Assembly (NCBI RefSeq): GCF_001509405.1
Contig: NZ_CP011502.1
Span: forward strand, 2,976,001-3,040,000
Origin: Aeromicrobium erythreum
GTDB taxonomy: Bacteria > Actinomycetota > Actinomycetes > Propionibacteriales > Nocardioidaceae
DNA length: 64,000 nucleotides
Direction: 5' to 3'
The notes beneath the pieces were generated by a model. That model saw only the letters and a list, made by a program, of their open reading frames with translations. It did no database searches and had not been told where the DNA came from. The position numbers and the translations under genes are program-made. This document shows, in pieces, positions 9,047 to 18,632 of this stretch; the stretch's first letter is position 1; every line of letters begins with the position of its first letter.

Positions 9047-9487
<441 letters not shown>

Positions 9488-9616
9488 ACGACGCTGTCGC
9501 GGTCGCTGCGGGTCCGGCGTTCTGACCGTCCTTTCAGGTGGGCCGCGTAGGATCACGCGTGGTCGACCGTGGTGCGGTGCGGCCGGCGCCCCGCCCCCCA
9601 CCGAACGGACGTGTCC

Positions 9617-10732
9617 ATGTCGCGACGCCTCAAGCGTGAGCGTCGTGCCGTCGCGGGCAAGCGCCGCATGGGCGGGACACCCTGGCACCGTCGCCACCGC
9701 AGGCTGCTGGTCGGCGTGGTCGGCGTGCTCGTGGTCGTGCTCGGCACCGCCAGCGGCTACGCCTACTACCTCAACTCCCAGCTCGACAACGTCGGCCGTG
9801 TCGACACCCAGCTCAAGGAGAAGGACCGACCCGACCCCGACCGTGGCAGGGCGCTGAACATCCTGCTGCTCGGCTCGGACAAGGGCAAGGAGGAGCCGGG
9901 AGCGCGCGACACCACCCTCGCGGAGGACGCTGCGGCGTCGCGCTGGCCGGCGGGCAAGTACCGCAGCGACACGCTGATGATCGCCCACATCACGTCGGAC
10001 CGGCGCAAGGTCTACCTCGTCTCGATCCCGCGCGACACGTTCACCGACATCCACGACCAGACCGGCGCGGTGCGCTCGAAGCAGAAGATCAACGACGCGT
10101 TCTCCGAGTACGGGCCCGACGGGGCGATCTCGACCGTCGAGAACCTCACGAACCTGCGCATGCGGCACCTGGCGATCATCGACTGGGACGGCTTCGAGTC
10201 GCTCTCGTCGGCGGTCGGCGGCGTGCCCGTGTTCATCCCGCGCGCCTTCTACGACCCGAAGCAGGAGGTGCAGTGGCAGGCGGGCCAGCAGACCCTCGAG
10301 GGCAAGAAGGCGCTCGCCTACGTGCGCACCCGCTACGGCCTCGTCCGCGGCGACTTCGACCGCATCGCCCGGCAGCAGAACTTCCTGCGCTCGCTGATGA
10401 AGAAGATGCTGGCGCGCGACACGCTCAGCAACCCGATCAAGCTCACCCGCACCCTCACCGCCGTCACGAAGAACCTCACGGTCGACGCCGACTGGGACCC
10501 GGGCGACATGCGTGCGCTCGCGCTGTCGCTGCGCGGAGTCCGCTCCGACGACGTCACCTTCCTGACCGCACCCGTCGCCGGGACCGAGCTGGACCCGACG
10601 TACGGCGACGTCGTCGTGCTCGACCAGGCCAAGTGCGCGGAGCTGTTCGACGCCCTGCGCAACGACCGCATGGACGCCTACCTGCGCAAGTACCCCGACG
10701 ACCGGCTCGCCGACGAGCGCCAGATCGGCTGA
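9617..10732 (+). CDS. LytR-CpsA-Psr (LCP) family wall glycopolymer ligase
   Basis: About 371 residues: a very basic cytoplasmic N-terminus, one transmembrane helix near residues 30-53, then an extracytoplasmic LCP domain. Visible LCP landmarks are NILLLGSD, RSDTLMIAHI, SIPRDTF, KINDAFSEYG, and YVRTRYG followed by GDFDRIARQQNFL with the conserved Arg residues. LCP enzymes transfer lipid-linked glycopolymers to peptidoglycan. GTG 9569 would give a longer product; ATG 9617 starts at the typical basic N-terminus. A TAGGAT -10 lies at 9548-9553. It faces the DUF4012 gene and fits the nearby polysaccharide genes. Confidence 0.9.
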   Translation: MSRRLKRERRAVAGKRRMGGTPWHRRHRRLLVGVVGVLVVVLGTASGYAYYLNSQLDNVGRVDTQLKEKDRPDPDRGRALNILLLGSDKGKEEPGARDTTLAEDAAASRWPAGKYRSDTLMIAHITSDRRKVYLVSIPRDTFTDIHDQTGAVRSKQKINDAFSEYGPDGAISTVENLTNLRMRHLAIIDWDGFESLSSAVGGVPVFIPRAFYDPKQEVQWQAGQQTLEGKKALAYVRTRYGLVRGDFDRIARQQNFLRSLMKKMLARDTLSNPIKLTRTLTAVTKNLTVDADWDPGDMRALALSLRGVRSDDVTFLTAPVAGTELDPTYGDVVVLDQAKCAELFDALRNDRMDAYLRKYPDDRLADERQIG

Positions 10733-10765
10733 CCGTCGCCGCGACGTGCGACGGCGCGGTCGGCG

Positions 10766-12550
10766 TCAGCCGCAGGCCGAGCGCACGCGGACGTCGTTCG
10801 GCTCGGCACGGATGCCGGGCGTGCTCGTGAGCACGGGGTCGTCCGTCTGCCCGTCGCCCGTGCGCATCGTGACGGTGAGGTCGACCGACTCCCCCGCCCG
10901 CAGCGTCAGCGGCACGACGGTGACCCGACGGTCGCCGAGCCGACCACCGACCGGCTGACGGTCGACGTCGCCGAGGCGGACCTGCTGCAGGACGCCTCCG
11001 GCAGGCGCCACGACCCGAACGGAGAGCCGCTGGTCCGTGGCGGACAGGCCGGGCAGCCGGAAGCCGGTGATCGAGACGGGCAGCCCCGACCTCGGCACGA
11101 CGGAGCTCAGGCGGGTGCGCAGCGTGAGCTCCTGGCTGCGGTCGTCGACGCAGCGCGACGACGTCAACGTGTGCGACGTCTCGAGGTAGTACTGCAGCTT
11201 CGAGCCCTTGCTGTCGTCCACGAACACCCCGACGCGCGCCCGGTCGGCGTCCTGCGACAGGACTCCTGAGACGCCGGTGGTGCGGATGCGGCGCTGCTCC
11301 GACCGGTCGGCCGACCAGACCATCACCCGGTTGTCGACGGCGGCGCGCACCAGTGCCTCGAGGACGGGCTGCGTGGCTCCGCGTCCACCGACGAAGGCGT
11401 CGAAGATGCTGCGTGCGGCGTCCTCGAACACGGCGTCCTGCGCGAGCGGGTCGGTCGTGTAGCGGCGGTACACGCCGTTGAGGAGCTCGTCCACCGCGTT
11501 CTCGCTGGTGAGTCGCGTGCCGTCGCCGAGGGTGACCGGACCGAGCCCCTGCAGCAGGTAGCCGAGCGTCACGGGATCGACCGAGACGACGCCGTCGAAC
11601 CGGGTGTCGGTCGCCTCGCCGACGAGCGACCCCGCGAACCGGGCCGCCTCCGGGAAGTCCGGGACCGAGGTGGTGTTGCGCAGGTCCTCGGCCGCCGACA
11701 CCGGGACCGCGCCGTACTGCGACGCCGGGACGGCCAGGCGCGGGTCGTCGACGGGCGGGACGTCGATCGCCGAACCCTGCTCGGTCATGCGCACCCGGCC
11801 CCGGTCGGCCTCGATGACCGCCCAGGAGCCGGGGATGCCGCCGAGCGAGCGGACCTCGGCGTTGTTCTGGATGAGCAGCAGGTACCGGCGACGCTCCTGC
11901 GCGCCGAGCATGTCGGGCAGCAGCGTCGCGGCGGTGTCGGCGACCCGGGCCGCCGACGCGGCACCCGTGAGCACGTCCTGCAGCCGGCGGACCGGCACCT
12001 GCAGCCGGCCGACGACGTCCTCCGGACGGATGTCGCCGACGTTGCGCGCGGCCTCGTCGAGCGCCCGCCGAGGCGCGCCAAGCCGGGGTGCGACGCTCTC
12101 GAGGTTCGCGATGTCGACGCGACCGTCGCGCGGTGAGAACGCGTCGAGACCGACCTGGGCGGTCACATCGACGACCGTCGGGACCGCCCGGGTCGCGACC
12201 CGGTCGACCTCGCGGCTGACCACCCGCACCGCGTCGACGTCGTCGCCGACGACCGGCAGCCAGGACGCCACCGCCCACAGCGGACCGTCCGTCGAGTCGT
12301 GGGAGCGTCGCGCGGCGTCCTCGAGCACCTCGGCGGTGCGCCGAGCGCCGTCGGCGTCACCCTGGGCGACCTGCGCGAGCAGCACCTGCGACGCGTCGCT
12401 GGCCCGTTGCAGGAGGATGGCCGCGCGGACGCCCTGCCAGGCGAGGACGACCCCGCAGACCAGGACGACACCCCCCACCACGGAGAGCACCAGCCGGGCC
12501 CAGCCCGCCCGGTCCCAGCGTTCGGGCAGGAACCGCCGAGGCGGCCTCAC
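10766..12550 (-). CDS. DUF4012 family membrane-anchored protein
   Basis: About 594 residues with one N-terminal membrane helix (near residues 20-42) and a long extracytoplasmic region. The stretch LLLIQNNAEVRSLGGIPGSW is characteristic of DUF4012 proteins, which often occur beside exopolysaccharide genes and have no proven activity. Later segments (LLNGVYRRY, FVDDSKGSKLQYYL) also match the family. The upstream open frame continues into the LPXTG gene, so I placed the start at GTG 12548-12550, 7 bp after that gene's stop. The two genes are probably co-transcribed. Confidence 0.8.
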   Translation of the reverse strand: MRPPRRFLPERWDRAGWARLVLSVVGGVVLVCGVVLAWQGVRAAILLQRASDASQVLLAQVAQGDADGARRTAEVLEDAARRSHDSTDGPLWAVASWLPVVGDDVDAVRVVSREVDRVATRAVPTVVDVTAQVGLDAFSPRDGRVDIANLESVAPRLGAPRRALDEAARNVGDIRPEDVVGRLQVPVRRLQDVLTGAASAARVADTAATLLPDMLGAQERRRYLLLIQNNAEVRSLGGIPGSWAVIEADRGRVRMTEQGSAIDVPPVDDPRLAVPASQYGAVPVSAAEDLRNTTSVPDFPEAARFAGSLVGEATDTRFDGVVSVDPVTLGYLLQGLGPVTLGDGTRLTSENAVDELLNGVYRRYTTDPLAQDAVFEDAARSIFDAFVGGRGATQPVLEALVRAAVDNRVMVWSADRSEQRRIRTTGVSGVLSQDADRARVGVFVDDSKGSKLQYYLETSHTLTSSRCVDDRSQELTLRTRLSSVVPRSGLPVSITGFRLPGLSATDQRLSVRVVAPAGGVLQQVRLGDVDRQPVGGRLGDRRVTVVPLTLRAGESVDLTVTMRTGDGQTDDPVLTSTPGIRAEPNDVRVRSACG

Positions 12551-12557
12551 GGTCGGG

Positions 12558-13304
12558 TCAGCCGTCGCGACGGCGACGGGCGACCACGGCGCCCACACCG
12601 GCGAGGACGAGCAGCGCGCCGAGGACGAGCAGCCAGAAGTCGGTGCCACCGGTGCCGGGCAGGATGCCGTTGCGGTCCTCCGTGCCGGCGTCGGCGTCGG
12701 CCACGCCGTCGGTGCCGGCACCGCCCGCGTTCACGTCGGCGTCGCCCTGCGAGCCCAGGCCGTCGGCGTTCACGTCGGCGTCGCCCTGGGAGCCACCGTC
12801 GGCGTCGGCGTCGCTCTGCGAGCCACCGTCGGCGCTGACGTCGGCGTCACCCTGGGAGCCGCCGTCGGCGTCGGCGTCGCCCTGGGAGCCACCGTCGGCG
12901 TCGGAGTCGCCCTGCGAGCCGCCGTCGCCGTTGGAGCCGCCCGAGGGGGCCACGACGACCTCGGCACCCGACCCGGCCTTGTCGCCGCAGATGGCGCGCA
13001 CGGTGGTCGAGGTGCTCCGCGTGACCTGCGGCGCGGTGAACGTCGCGACCAGCTTCTTCGTGTTGCTGGCCGAGCGCGTCTGGCCTTCGTAGGTGGCGGT
13101 GATCGTCGTCGGGACGTCGGCCGTCACGGTCGCCGTGAACGTCTCACCGGGCGCGACGCGGGTCTTCGAGACCTGGATGTCGCACACCAGCACGGGGTAC
13201 GGCAGGGTCGCTCCCTGGGCGGGGGCGAGCGTCGCGGACGGCAGTGCCACCAGTCCGACGGCGGCGACGACCGAGGCGACGAGTGCCGCAAGGTGCTTCT
13301 TCAT
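12558..13304 (-). CDS. LPXTG-anchored surface protein with DGGSQGDAD repeats
   Basis: 248 residues. A Sec signal peptide (MKKHLAALV to about residue 32) is followed by an Ig-like domain with two cysteines (VCDIQVSKTRVAPG to VRAICGD). Then comes a low-complexity tract of about seven nine-residue units of the DADGGSQGD type, acidic and glycine/serine rich, which probably spans the wall. The C-terminus is a sortase signal: LPGTG, a hydrophobic helix and RRRRDG. No sortase gene is seen in the window. GGGAG precedes the ATG. The DUF4012 gene follows immediately. Function unknown; adhesion or a structural surface role is a guess. Confidence 0.85.
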   Translation of the reverse strand: MKKHLAALVASVVAAVGLVALPSATLAPAQGATLPYPVLVCDIQVSKTRVAPGETFTATVTADVPTTITATYEGQTRSASNTKKLVATFTAPQVTRSTSTTVRAICGDKAGSGAEVVVAPSGGSNGDGGSQGDSDADGGSQGDADADGGSQGDADVSADGGSQSDADADGGSQGDADVNADGLGSQGDADVNAGGAGTDGVADADAGTEDRNGILPGTGGTDFWLLVLGALLVLAGVGAVVARRRRDG

Positions 13305-13415
13305 GAGACTCCCTCACAAGATCTGACATGAGCGCGACGTCCGGGCGCGAGCGTGCTCGCCTCTAGAACGAGCGACACGGCAGGGAGTCACGTCCTTCTC
13401 ACGCGAGAATGCACG

Positions 13416-13452
13416 AAAAAACCAGGAGACCCCGGACCGTGACGGTCCGGGG
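13416..13452 (-). terminator. Rho-independent terminator of the sulfurtransferase operon
   Basis: Read on the minus strand, a near-perfect hairpin (CCCCGGACCGT / ACGGTCCGGGG around a short loop) is followed within about 8 nt by six Ts. It lies 16 bp past the stop of the DUF1416 gene. Confidence 0.85.
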
Positions 13453-13468
13453 CCCCACACGGTGGTGC

Positions 13469-13786
13469 TCAGGCGGTGGCGGGCACCCGGTCGATGTCGA
13501 CGACCACGTCGGCGACGACGCCGATCGCGGCGGCCACGGCGAGGTCGACCGCCTCGGCGCGCGGCGCGAGCGTGCGCAGCGTCCACTCGCCGGGGCCGGC
13601 GAAGAACCGGAACTGGCCGGTCGCCGAGGTCGGGACCTCGGCCGTGAACTCACCGGTCCGGTCGAGCAGCCGCACGTACGCGTTGCCCACGGGCTCGTCG
13701 CCGCGCACGACGACACCCTGGATGACGGCCTGGTTGGCGACGTCGACGCCCTCGAGGCTCGGTCCGCCCTTGACGGCTCCGCACAT
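13469..13786 (-). CDS. DUF1416 domain-containing protein (SseC-like)
   Basis: A 105-residue protein of the actinobacterial DUF1416 family, a transthyretin/carboxypeptidase-regulatory-like beta domain. Visible features are VIQGVVVRGDEPVGNAYVRLLD and FRFFAGPGEWTLR. It starts one base after the stop of the sulfurtransferase gene, the same arrangement as sseC next to cysA2/sseA in mycobacteria. It is thought to accompany sulfur metabolism; the molecular role is unknown. Confidence 0.88.
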   Translation of the reverse strand: MCGAVKGGPSLEGVDVANQAVIQGVVVRGDEPVGNAYVRLLDRTGEFTAEVPTSATGQFRFFAGPGEWTLRTLAPRAEAVDLAVAAAIGVVADVVVDIDRVPATA

Positions 13787-13787
13787 G

Positions 13788-14636
<849 letters not shown>

Positions 14637-14697
14637 GTGGATACCTCCATGTGTGGTCCCACGCGGTGGTGGGGTCGGGTGGGCGTGCAGGTGGTGG

Positions 14698-15141
14698 TCA
14701 GGCGGGCGCGCGCGACGCGGTGGCGCGTCGCGCGAGCAGGTACAGCTCGCAGCCGAGGCAGAAGCCGACGGCGGCGTTGAGCAGGGCGGCCACGAGCGCG
14801 AACGCCGTGGCGACGTAGCCGAGTGCCGGGATGCCGACGCCGAAGCCCACGAGGGCGACGACGACGAAGCCGAGTCCGACGGTCTGCGCGAACCGCGGGG
14901 GGCGCGCGTCCTCCGGCTCGGCCGGCGAACCGATCCTCGGTCGCACCAGGCGGGCGAAGAGGATCGCGTACGGCGACTTGTCGAGGTGACCGCTGGCGCC
15001 GATCGCGAACACGACACCCTGGACGGCCAGCAGCACCAGCGCGACCGAGGTCGGCACGACCAGCGCGACGGCCAGGACGACGGACGTCAGGGCAGCCGCG
15101 AAGCGCATGCCGCGCGGGTCGACGTGGGTGGGACGGGCCAT
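14698..15141 (-). CDS. DUF4395 domain-containing membrane protein
   Basis: A 147-residue protein with about four transmembrane helices and the motif GFCLGCELYLL near the C-terminus, typical of DUF4395 proteins that accompany actinobacterial thioredoxins and sulfurtransferases. The CLGC pair faces the membrane edge and could be redox active, which is inference. GGAGA lies about 8 nt before the ATG. It starts about 100 bp downstream of the leader peptide and about 60 bp before the sulfurtransferase gene, in the same operon. Confidence 0.85.
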   Translation of the reverse strand: MARPTHVDPRGMRFAAALTSVVLAVALVVPTSVALVLLAVQGVVFAIGASGHLDKSPYAILFARLVRPRIGSPAEPEDARPPRFAQTVGLGFVVVALVGFGVGIPALGYVATAFALVAALLNAAVGFCLGCELYLLARRATASRAPA

Positions 15142-15238
15142 GGGACGGTCTCCTGGACGGGCCGGCGCGACGCAGGGTCGACGCTCGGCGGGCTGACGGG
15201 CGGGCTCGGGACCGCGGGCGGGTAGCCGGTGCGGTCGA

Positions 15239-15319
15239 TCAGGAGCGACGACACAGCGCGGAACGCGTGCGGCAGTTGTCCACCGCGAGGCGCCGCGTCA
15301 GGTACGTCGAGCCGGTCAT
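15239..15319 (-). CDS. Cysteine-containing leader peptide (putative attenuator uORF)
   Basis: A 26-residue open frame. Its C-terminal half reads LTRRLAVDNC then SALCRRS, closely resembling the short leader peptides ([V/I]D-L-R...SA[L/I]C) found in front of sulfur-metabolism operons in many actinobacteria. Cysteines 17 and 23 lie close to the stop. ATG (15317-15319) follows a TACAGT -10 by 6 nt, so translation would begin at the first base of the mRNA. It is 97 bp upstream of DUF4395-sseA-DUF1416 on the same strand. Ribosome stalling at the Cys codons would let cysteine supply control the operon. Family resemblance is seen; regulation is inferred. Confidence 0.75.
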   Translation of the reverse strand: MTGSTYLTRRLAVDNCRTRSALCRRS

Positions 15320-15325
15320 GCGACC

Positions 15326-15331
15326 ACTGTA
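15326..15331 (-). promoter_or_regulatory. -10 element for leaderless leader-peptide mRNA
   Basis: TACAGT on the minus strand fits the actinobacterial TANNNT -10 and ends 6 nt before the leader ATG, placing the transcription start at or next to the A of that ATG. Confidence 0.6.
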
Positions 15332-15713
15332 GGTCGGTCCGCGCGTGAAGCCCGAAGATCGTCTCAGATGGTGGACGACTGTCTCATCTTTCAAGATGTG
15401 GCGCCGTTCGGGCGGCGTGGGGTGCGTCGGCGTGGCTTCTCGCTCGGGTGGGGGTTGCGTCCGCGCGGCTTCGCGCTCGGGTGGCGGTGCGTTGGCGTGG
15501 CTTCTCGCTCGGGCGGGGCTGCGTCGGCGCGGCTTCGCGCTCGGGCGGGGCTGCGTCCGCGCGGCTTCGACTCGTCCTGCGCTCCGAAAGGGCCTCGACC
15601 GGGCCGCTGGGAGCGGCGGCGGCTCGGGTTCTCGGGCTGTGGCTCGCGGAGGACGCAAGATTCTGCGATTGCGCTGGCCATCGGTGGATCTGCCACCTTG
15701 TCAGCGCTGTACA

Positions 15714-15728
15714 GGTGGAGAATCCACC
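15714..15728. repeat. GGTGGA-NNN-TCCACC palindrome, copy 1
   Basis: GGTGGAGAATCCACC, a 6-bp inverted repeat with a 3-nt loop. The same motif occurs twice at 39.8 kb (39776-39790 and 39846-39860), again in non-coding DNA. Confidence 0.7.
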
Positions 15729-15751
15729 GCCAGCGGGTCAGACGTGGCAGA

Positions 15752-15793
15752 GCTTCTCCCTTCTCGTGGACCGTGCCACGAGAAGGGAGAAGC
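15752..15793. repeat. Perfect 18-bp inverted repeat
   Basis: Arms GCTTCTCCCTTCTCGTGG (15752-15769) and its exact complement (15776-15793) enclose the loop ACCGTG. It lies near the centre of the larger palindrome. No T-run follows on either side, so it is not a classical terminator. Confidence 0.9.
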
Positions 15794-15971
15794 ACTGCCC
15801 ACCCCACCCCCAAGGGCACCCAAGATTCTTCCTTCGCGCGTGGAAGTCGAACGCTTCTACGTTGGTGACGGGATCCCGTAGCAAACGCAGAAGCCTCGGA
15901 GTCCCAACGCACGAACGCAGATCCCTGCGTCCAACGGAGGCCACAGCCCGAGAACCAGAGCCGCCGCCCGC

Positions 15972-16005
15972 CCAGCCGCCCGGTCGAGGCCCTTTCGAAG
16001 ACCAC
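15972..16005 (-). repeat. 35-bp interspersed repeat, copy B (inverted)
   Basis: The reverse complement matches 2043-2077 at almost every base across TCTTCGAAAGGGCCTCGACC and its flanks. It lies inside the right half of the large palindrome. Confidence 0.75.
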
Positions 16006-16120
16006 ACCCACACTGAGCCGCGCCGACGCAGCCCCACCCGAGCACCAACCCACGCCGACGCAGCCGCAGGCCGACCGAGAAGCCACCCCCGACCTCGACC
16101 CCACGGAATGCGGTTCCGCG

Positions 16121-16648
16121 TCAGTTGCTCCGGTCGGCGAAGCCGGGCGGCAGGTCGCCGGGCGCGGTGTCGATGACGGTCTCGTCGTCGGTGCCGACGT
16201 GCTCGAAGAGGGTGATGTGCGCGAACTCCGGCACGACGTAGACGGGGTAGGTCGGCCCCTCGTCGCGGAACCGGCGCATGTCGTCGAGGTGGTCGTTCTG
16301 GAACAGGACCGTCCGGGATCCGTCGAGCTCGATCCAGTGCGGGAAGAAGATCGTGCCGTGCAGGACGCGGTCCTCGGGCACGATGTTCACGACGACGCTG
16401 GTGCCGGTCGGCTCGTTCCACGAGACCTTGAAGACCCCGCGGCCCAGCCCGACGAGGTCGACCTCCTGGTCCTTCACCCAACGGCCCCCGACCATGCCGG
16501 TGTGGATCCGGTAGTCGATCGTCGTGGCGTTCTTGACGTACATCTCGTACTGCCAGCCGTTGGCGTACGTGTAGATGAGCCGGTGGCCGACGATCGCGTC
16601 CAGGTCCTGCTCGGGGGCAGGGTGCTCGATGCTCGTGCGGGTTCCCAT
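16121..16648 (-). CDS. padC: Phenolic acid decarboxylase
   Basis: A 175-residue cofactor-free decarboxylase converting p-coumaric, ferulic or caffeic acid to vinylphenols. Family hallmarks are strong: [13 protein letters not shown] near residue 20, [44 protein letters not shown] and [11 protein letters not shown] longer open frame adds 29 unrelated residues; ATG 16646-16648 matches the usual start. It stands alone downstream of the repeat region. It may be linked to the aromatic genes at the right end only in the sense of substrate class. Confidence 0.93.
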   Translation of the reverse strand: MGTRTSIEHPAPEQDLDAIVGHRLIYTYANGWQYEMYVKNATTIDYRIHTGMVGGRWVKDQEVDLVGLGRGVFKVSWNEPTGTSVVVNIVPEDRVLHGTIFFPHWIELDGSRTVLFQNDHLDDMRRFRDEGPTYPVYVVPEFAHITLFEHVGTDDETVIDTAPGDLPPGFADRSN

Positions 16649-16754
16649 GCCTCCAACTCTCGCACCGACGAGATGGGCCCACCTGCCCGAGCTCGACGAG
16701 GGCGGACGCCGACACCCCGCCCCCAGGTCCGGCACCTAGCCGACCAGAGCGCGC

Positions 16755-17237
16755 TCAGGCGTCGAGGACGGCGAGCACCTGGTCGCGGCGCGGCAGGCCC
16801 GAGGCCCGGCTGAGCACCGTCCCGTCGGGCCCGACGACGAGGACCGTCGGGGTGCGCATGATGTTCAGCTGGCGCACCAGGTCGAGGTGGGACTCGGCGT
16901 CGACCTCGACGTGGGCGACGTCGGGACGGGTCGCCACGACGTCGCTCAGGAGAGCACGTGTGGCACGACAGGGGCTGCAGAAGGCGCTCGAGAACTGGAC
17001 GAAGGTCAGCCGGTCACCCAGCGGGCCGCCGATCTCCTCCGCCGTGAGCACCTCGCGCGGCTCCGTCGGCACGTCGGGTGACGCACCCGGGTCCGGCTCC
17101 TGCACTCCCCCGACGGCCACCGACGACGCTGGCGCGGCGGACGCGGGGGTGGAGAACCGACCGTCACGACGTCGCAGCAGCAAGGCCACGAGGCCGGTCG
17201 CTGCGAGGGCGACGAGCAGGACGATCACACCGGTCAC
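16755..17237 (-). CDS. Membrane-anchored thioredoxin-like protein (ThiX-like)
   Basis: 160 residues: an N-terminal membrane helix (residues 3-21), a flexible Pro/Ala-rich linker, then a thioredoxin fold with FCSPCRAT (CXXC) near residue 88 and the cis-proline segment RTPTVLVV. It should act as a disulfide reductase or exchanger tethered to the membrane. GTG 17235-17237 follows a TAGCCT -10 (17244-17249) by 6 nt, so it is probably leaderless. The thioredoxin / unknown / glnR order resembles thiX-Rv0817c-glnR in M. tuberculosis. Confidence 0.85.
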   Translation of the reverse strand: MTGVIVLLVALAATGLVALLLRRRDGRFSTPASAAPASSVAVGGVQEPDPGASPDVPTEPREVLTAEEIGGPLGDRLTFVQFSSAFCSPCRATRALLSDVVATRPDVAHVEVDAESHLDLVRQLNIMRTPTVLVVGPDGTVLSRASGLPRRDQVLAVLDA

Positions 17238-17300
17238 TCCTCCAGGCTACGCCGCCGCCGGTCGCCCGACCTCGGCGTCCGACGGGGCGGAACACGGGCC

Positions 17301-18101
17301 CTAGACGGTGAGCACCGCCAGCGACGCCCCGACGTGCACCGCAGGCCCGACGAGCGCCACCGACACCGCCGCCGGGAAGGCCCACGTCTGCGGACCGGGC
17401 AGCGCACCGATGCTCCAGGCACGCCCCAGCACCTGCCCGAGGAGGGCGCACCCGGCCGCGGCGCCACCGACCGCGAGCCCCAGCACCCACGTGCCGATGC
17501 CGTCGACGGTCGCGGAGACGAGCACGCCGGTGAGTGCACCCGCCGTCACCGCAGCCGACCCGAGCAGCACCCGGTCGCCGGGCACCAACCACACCAGGAG
17601 GGCCACGGAGAGCGCTGCGGCGGCCATCGCGACGACGTCGATCGAGGCCGACTCCCCCGACGCTGCCACCCATCCGGCGGCGCACGTGGCGACGACGCCG
17701 ACGAGCACGGTGGCAGCCACGGCCCGCACGAGGTCCTCGCGGCCGTCGCGGCGCAGCATCTGCCCCACCAGTCCGGCGAAGACGACCACCGCCGACCCGA
17801 GCATGACGCCGGAGAACACGCCGGCCGAGATCAACGCGTCCTCGGTCGCCACGGTGCCGTCGGTGCCCCGCAGCAGCTGCGGGTCCCAGGCGACGGCGGT
17901 GGCGACGACGCTGCCCGCGACGACGGGCACGAAGGTCGTCGGCCGCGGACGCTCACCCGCACCGTGGGCGGGCGCCGTGGCGACGAGCACCTGCACGACG
18001 AGGACGCCGACCGCGACGAGCCACAGCTCGTCCGTGGCGACCGCGAGCGCCAGCAGCCCCGCCAGGGCGGCCGAGAGCAGGGACGGGGCGAGTCGAGGCA
18101 T
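17301..18101 (-). CDS. Hypothetical integral membrane protein
   Basis: 266 residues, almost entirely hydrophobic helices (eight or more predicted by eye) rich in Ala, Val and Leu, with short charged loops such as RRDGRED near residue 120. I do not recognise the family. ATG 18099-18101 is preceded by CATCAT 6 nt upstream, compatible with a leaderless start. It sits between the thioredoxin and MoaD genes on the same strand. Confidence 0.7.
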   Translation of the reverse strand: MPRLAPSLLSAALAGLLALAVATDELWLVAVGVLVVQVLVATAPAHGAGERPRPTTFVPVVAGSVVATAVAWDPQLLRGTDGTVATEDALISAGVFSGVMLGSAVVVFAGLVGQMLRRDGREDLVRAVAATVLVGVVATCAAGWVAASGESASIDVVAMAAAALSVALLVWLVPGDRVLLGSAAVTAGALTGVLVSATVDGIGTWVLGLAVGGAAAGCALLGQVLGRAWSIGALPGPQTWAFPAAVSVALVGPAVHVGASLAVLTV

Positions 18102-18181
18102 CCTCGCATGATGCCAGGCGTCGGGGTGCGCCCCGCTCCGCTCGGCCCAGGACTCAGGGCCCAGGACTCAGGGCCCAGCGC

Positions 18182-18436
18182 TCAGCCGCCGGCGAACGGC
18201 GGCAGGAACTCCACGAGAGCCCCGTCGTCGAGACCCACCTGGGTGCGGTCGCGACGCCCGACGGGCACCTCCCCCACGAGGACGGAGCACATGTCGAGCA
18301 CGGCGCGCAGCCGCTGGTCGCCGTCGTGTCGGCGCACCGCCTCGTCGACGGCCTCCGCGAGGGTGCCGGCCGACACCTGCTCGCTCTCGACCCCGGCCGC
18401 GGCCCGCGCCGCAGCCCAGTAGCGCACCGTCACCAC
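18182..18436 (-). CDS. MoaD/ThiS-family sulfur carrier
   Basis: About 84 residues with a ubiquitin-like fold pattern (VRYWAAARAAAGVE, ALVEFLPPFAGG) and the terminal Gly-Gly that is adenylated and thiocarboxylated in sulfur carriers for molybdopterin or thiamine synthesis. An in-frame ATG at 18529 would add 31 residues, but those codons (gaa, tca, cca, aaa, aca) are unlike the rest of the genome, so I prefer GTG 18434-18436. No MoaE or MoeB is in the window, so the partner enzyme is unknown. Confidence 0.75.
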   Translation of the reverse strand: MVTVRYWAAARAAAGVESEQVSAGTLAEAVDEAVRRHDGDQRLRAVLDMCSVLVGEVPVGRRDRTQVGLDDGALVEFLPPFAGG

Positions 18437-18632
18437 GGGCGTCGACGCCCCGTCCGCCTGCCGGCCACCTGCCGGTGTGACGTCGTTCTCTTTCGCGACA
18501 CCTCGTGGTGATTCGTCCGACACATGCACTAGTCTGGGGCATGCGACGAGGCCACGGTGATTTCACCTGGCCTCTTGTCATAAGTGCGAGCCGCGGGCAC
18601 GGCGCCCGCGGCGGACCGACGGAGGGACCGCA

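Larger units (their letters stand above)
15417..16105. repeat. Large imperfect palindrome with 33-bp tandem repeats
   Basis: The left arm (15417-15570) holds about five tandem units of roughly 33 bp built on GCGTCGGCGTGGCTTCTCGC followed by TCGGGYGGGG. The right arm (about 16011-16100) holds degenerate inverted copies. Further inward, the TCGACCGGG...TCGGGTTCTCGGGCTGTGG stretch at 15594-15645 is matched by its inverted counterpart at 15940-15990. The centre carries a perfect 18-bp stem. Open frames crossing it are arginine/serine-rich translation of repeats. This 800-bp interval between the leader peptide and padC holds no recognisable gene. Confidence 0.75.

Noticed and set aside
10733-10765. 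CCGTCGC/GCGACGG inverted repeat between the LCP and DUF4012 genes as a terminator
   Set aside because: Short 7-bp stem in 33 bp of high-GC sequence with no T-run; not distinguishable from background.
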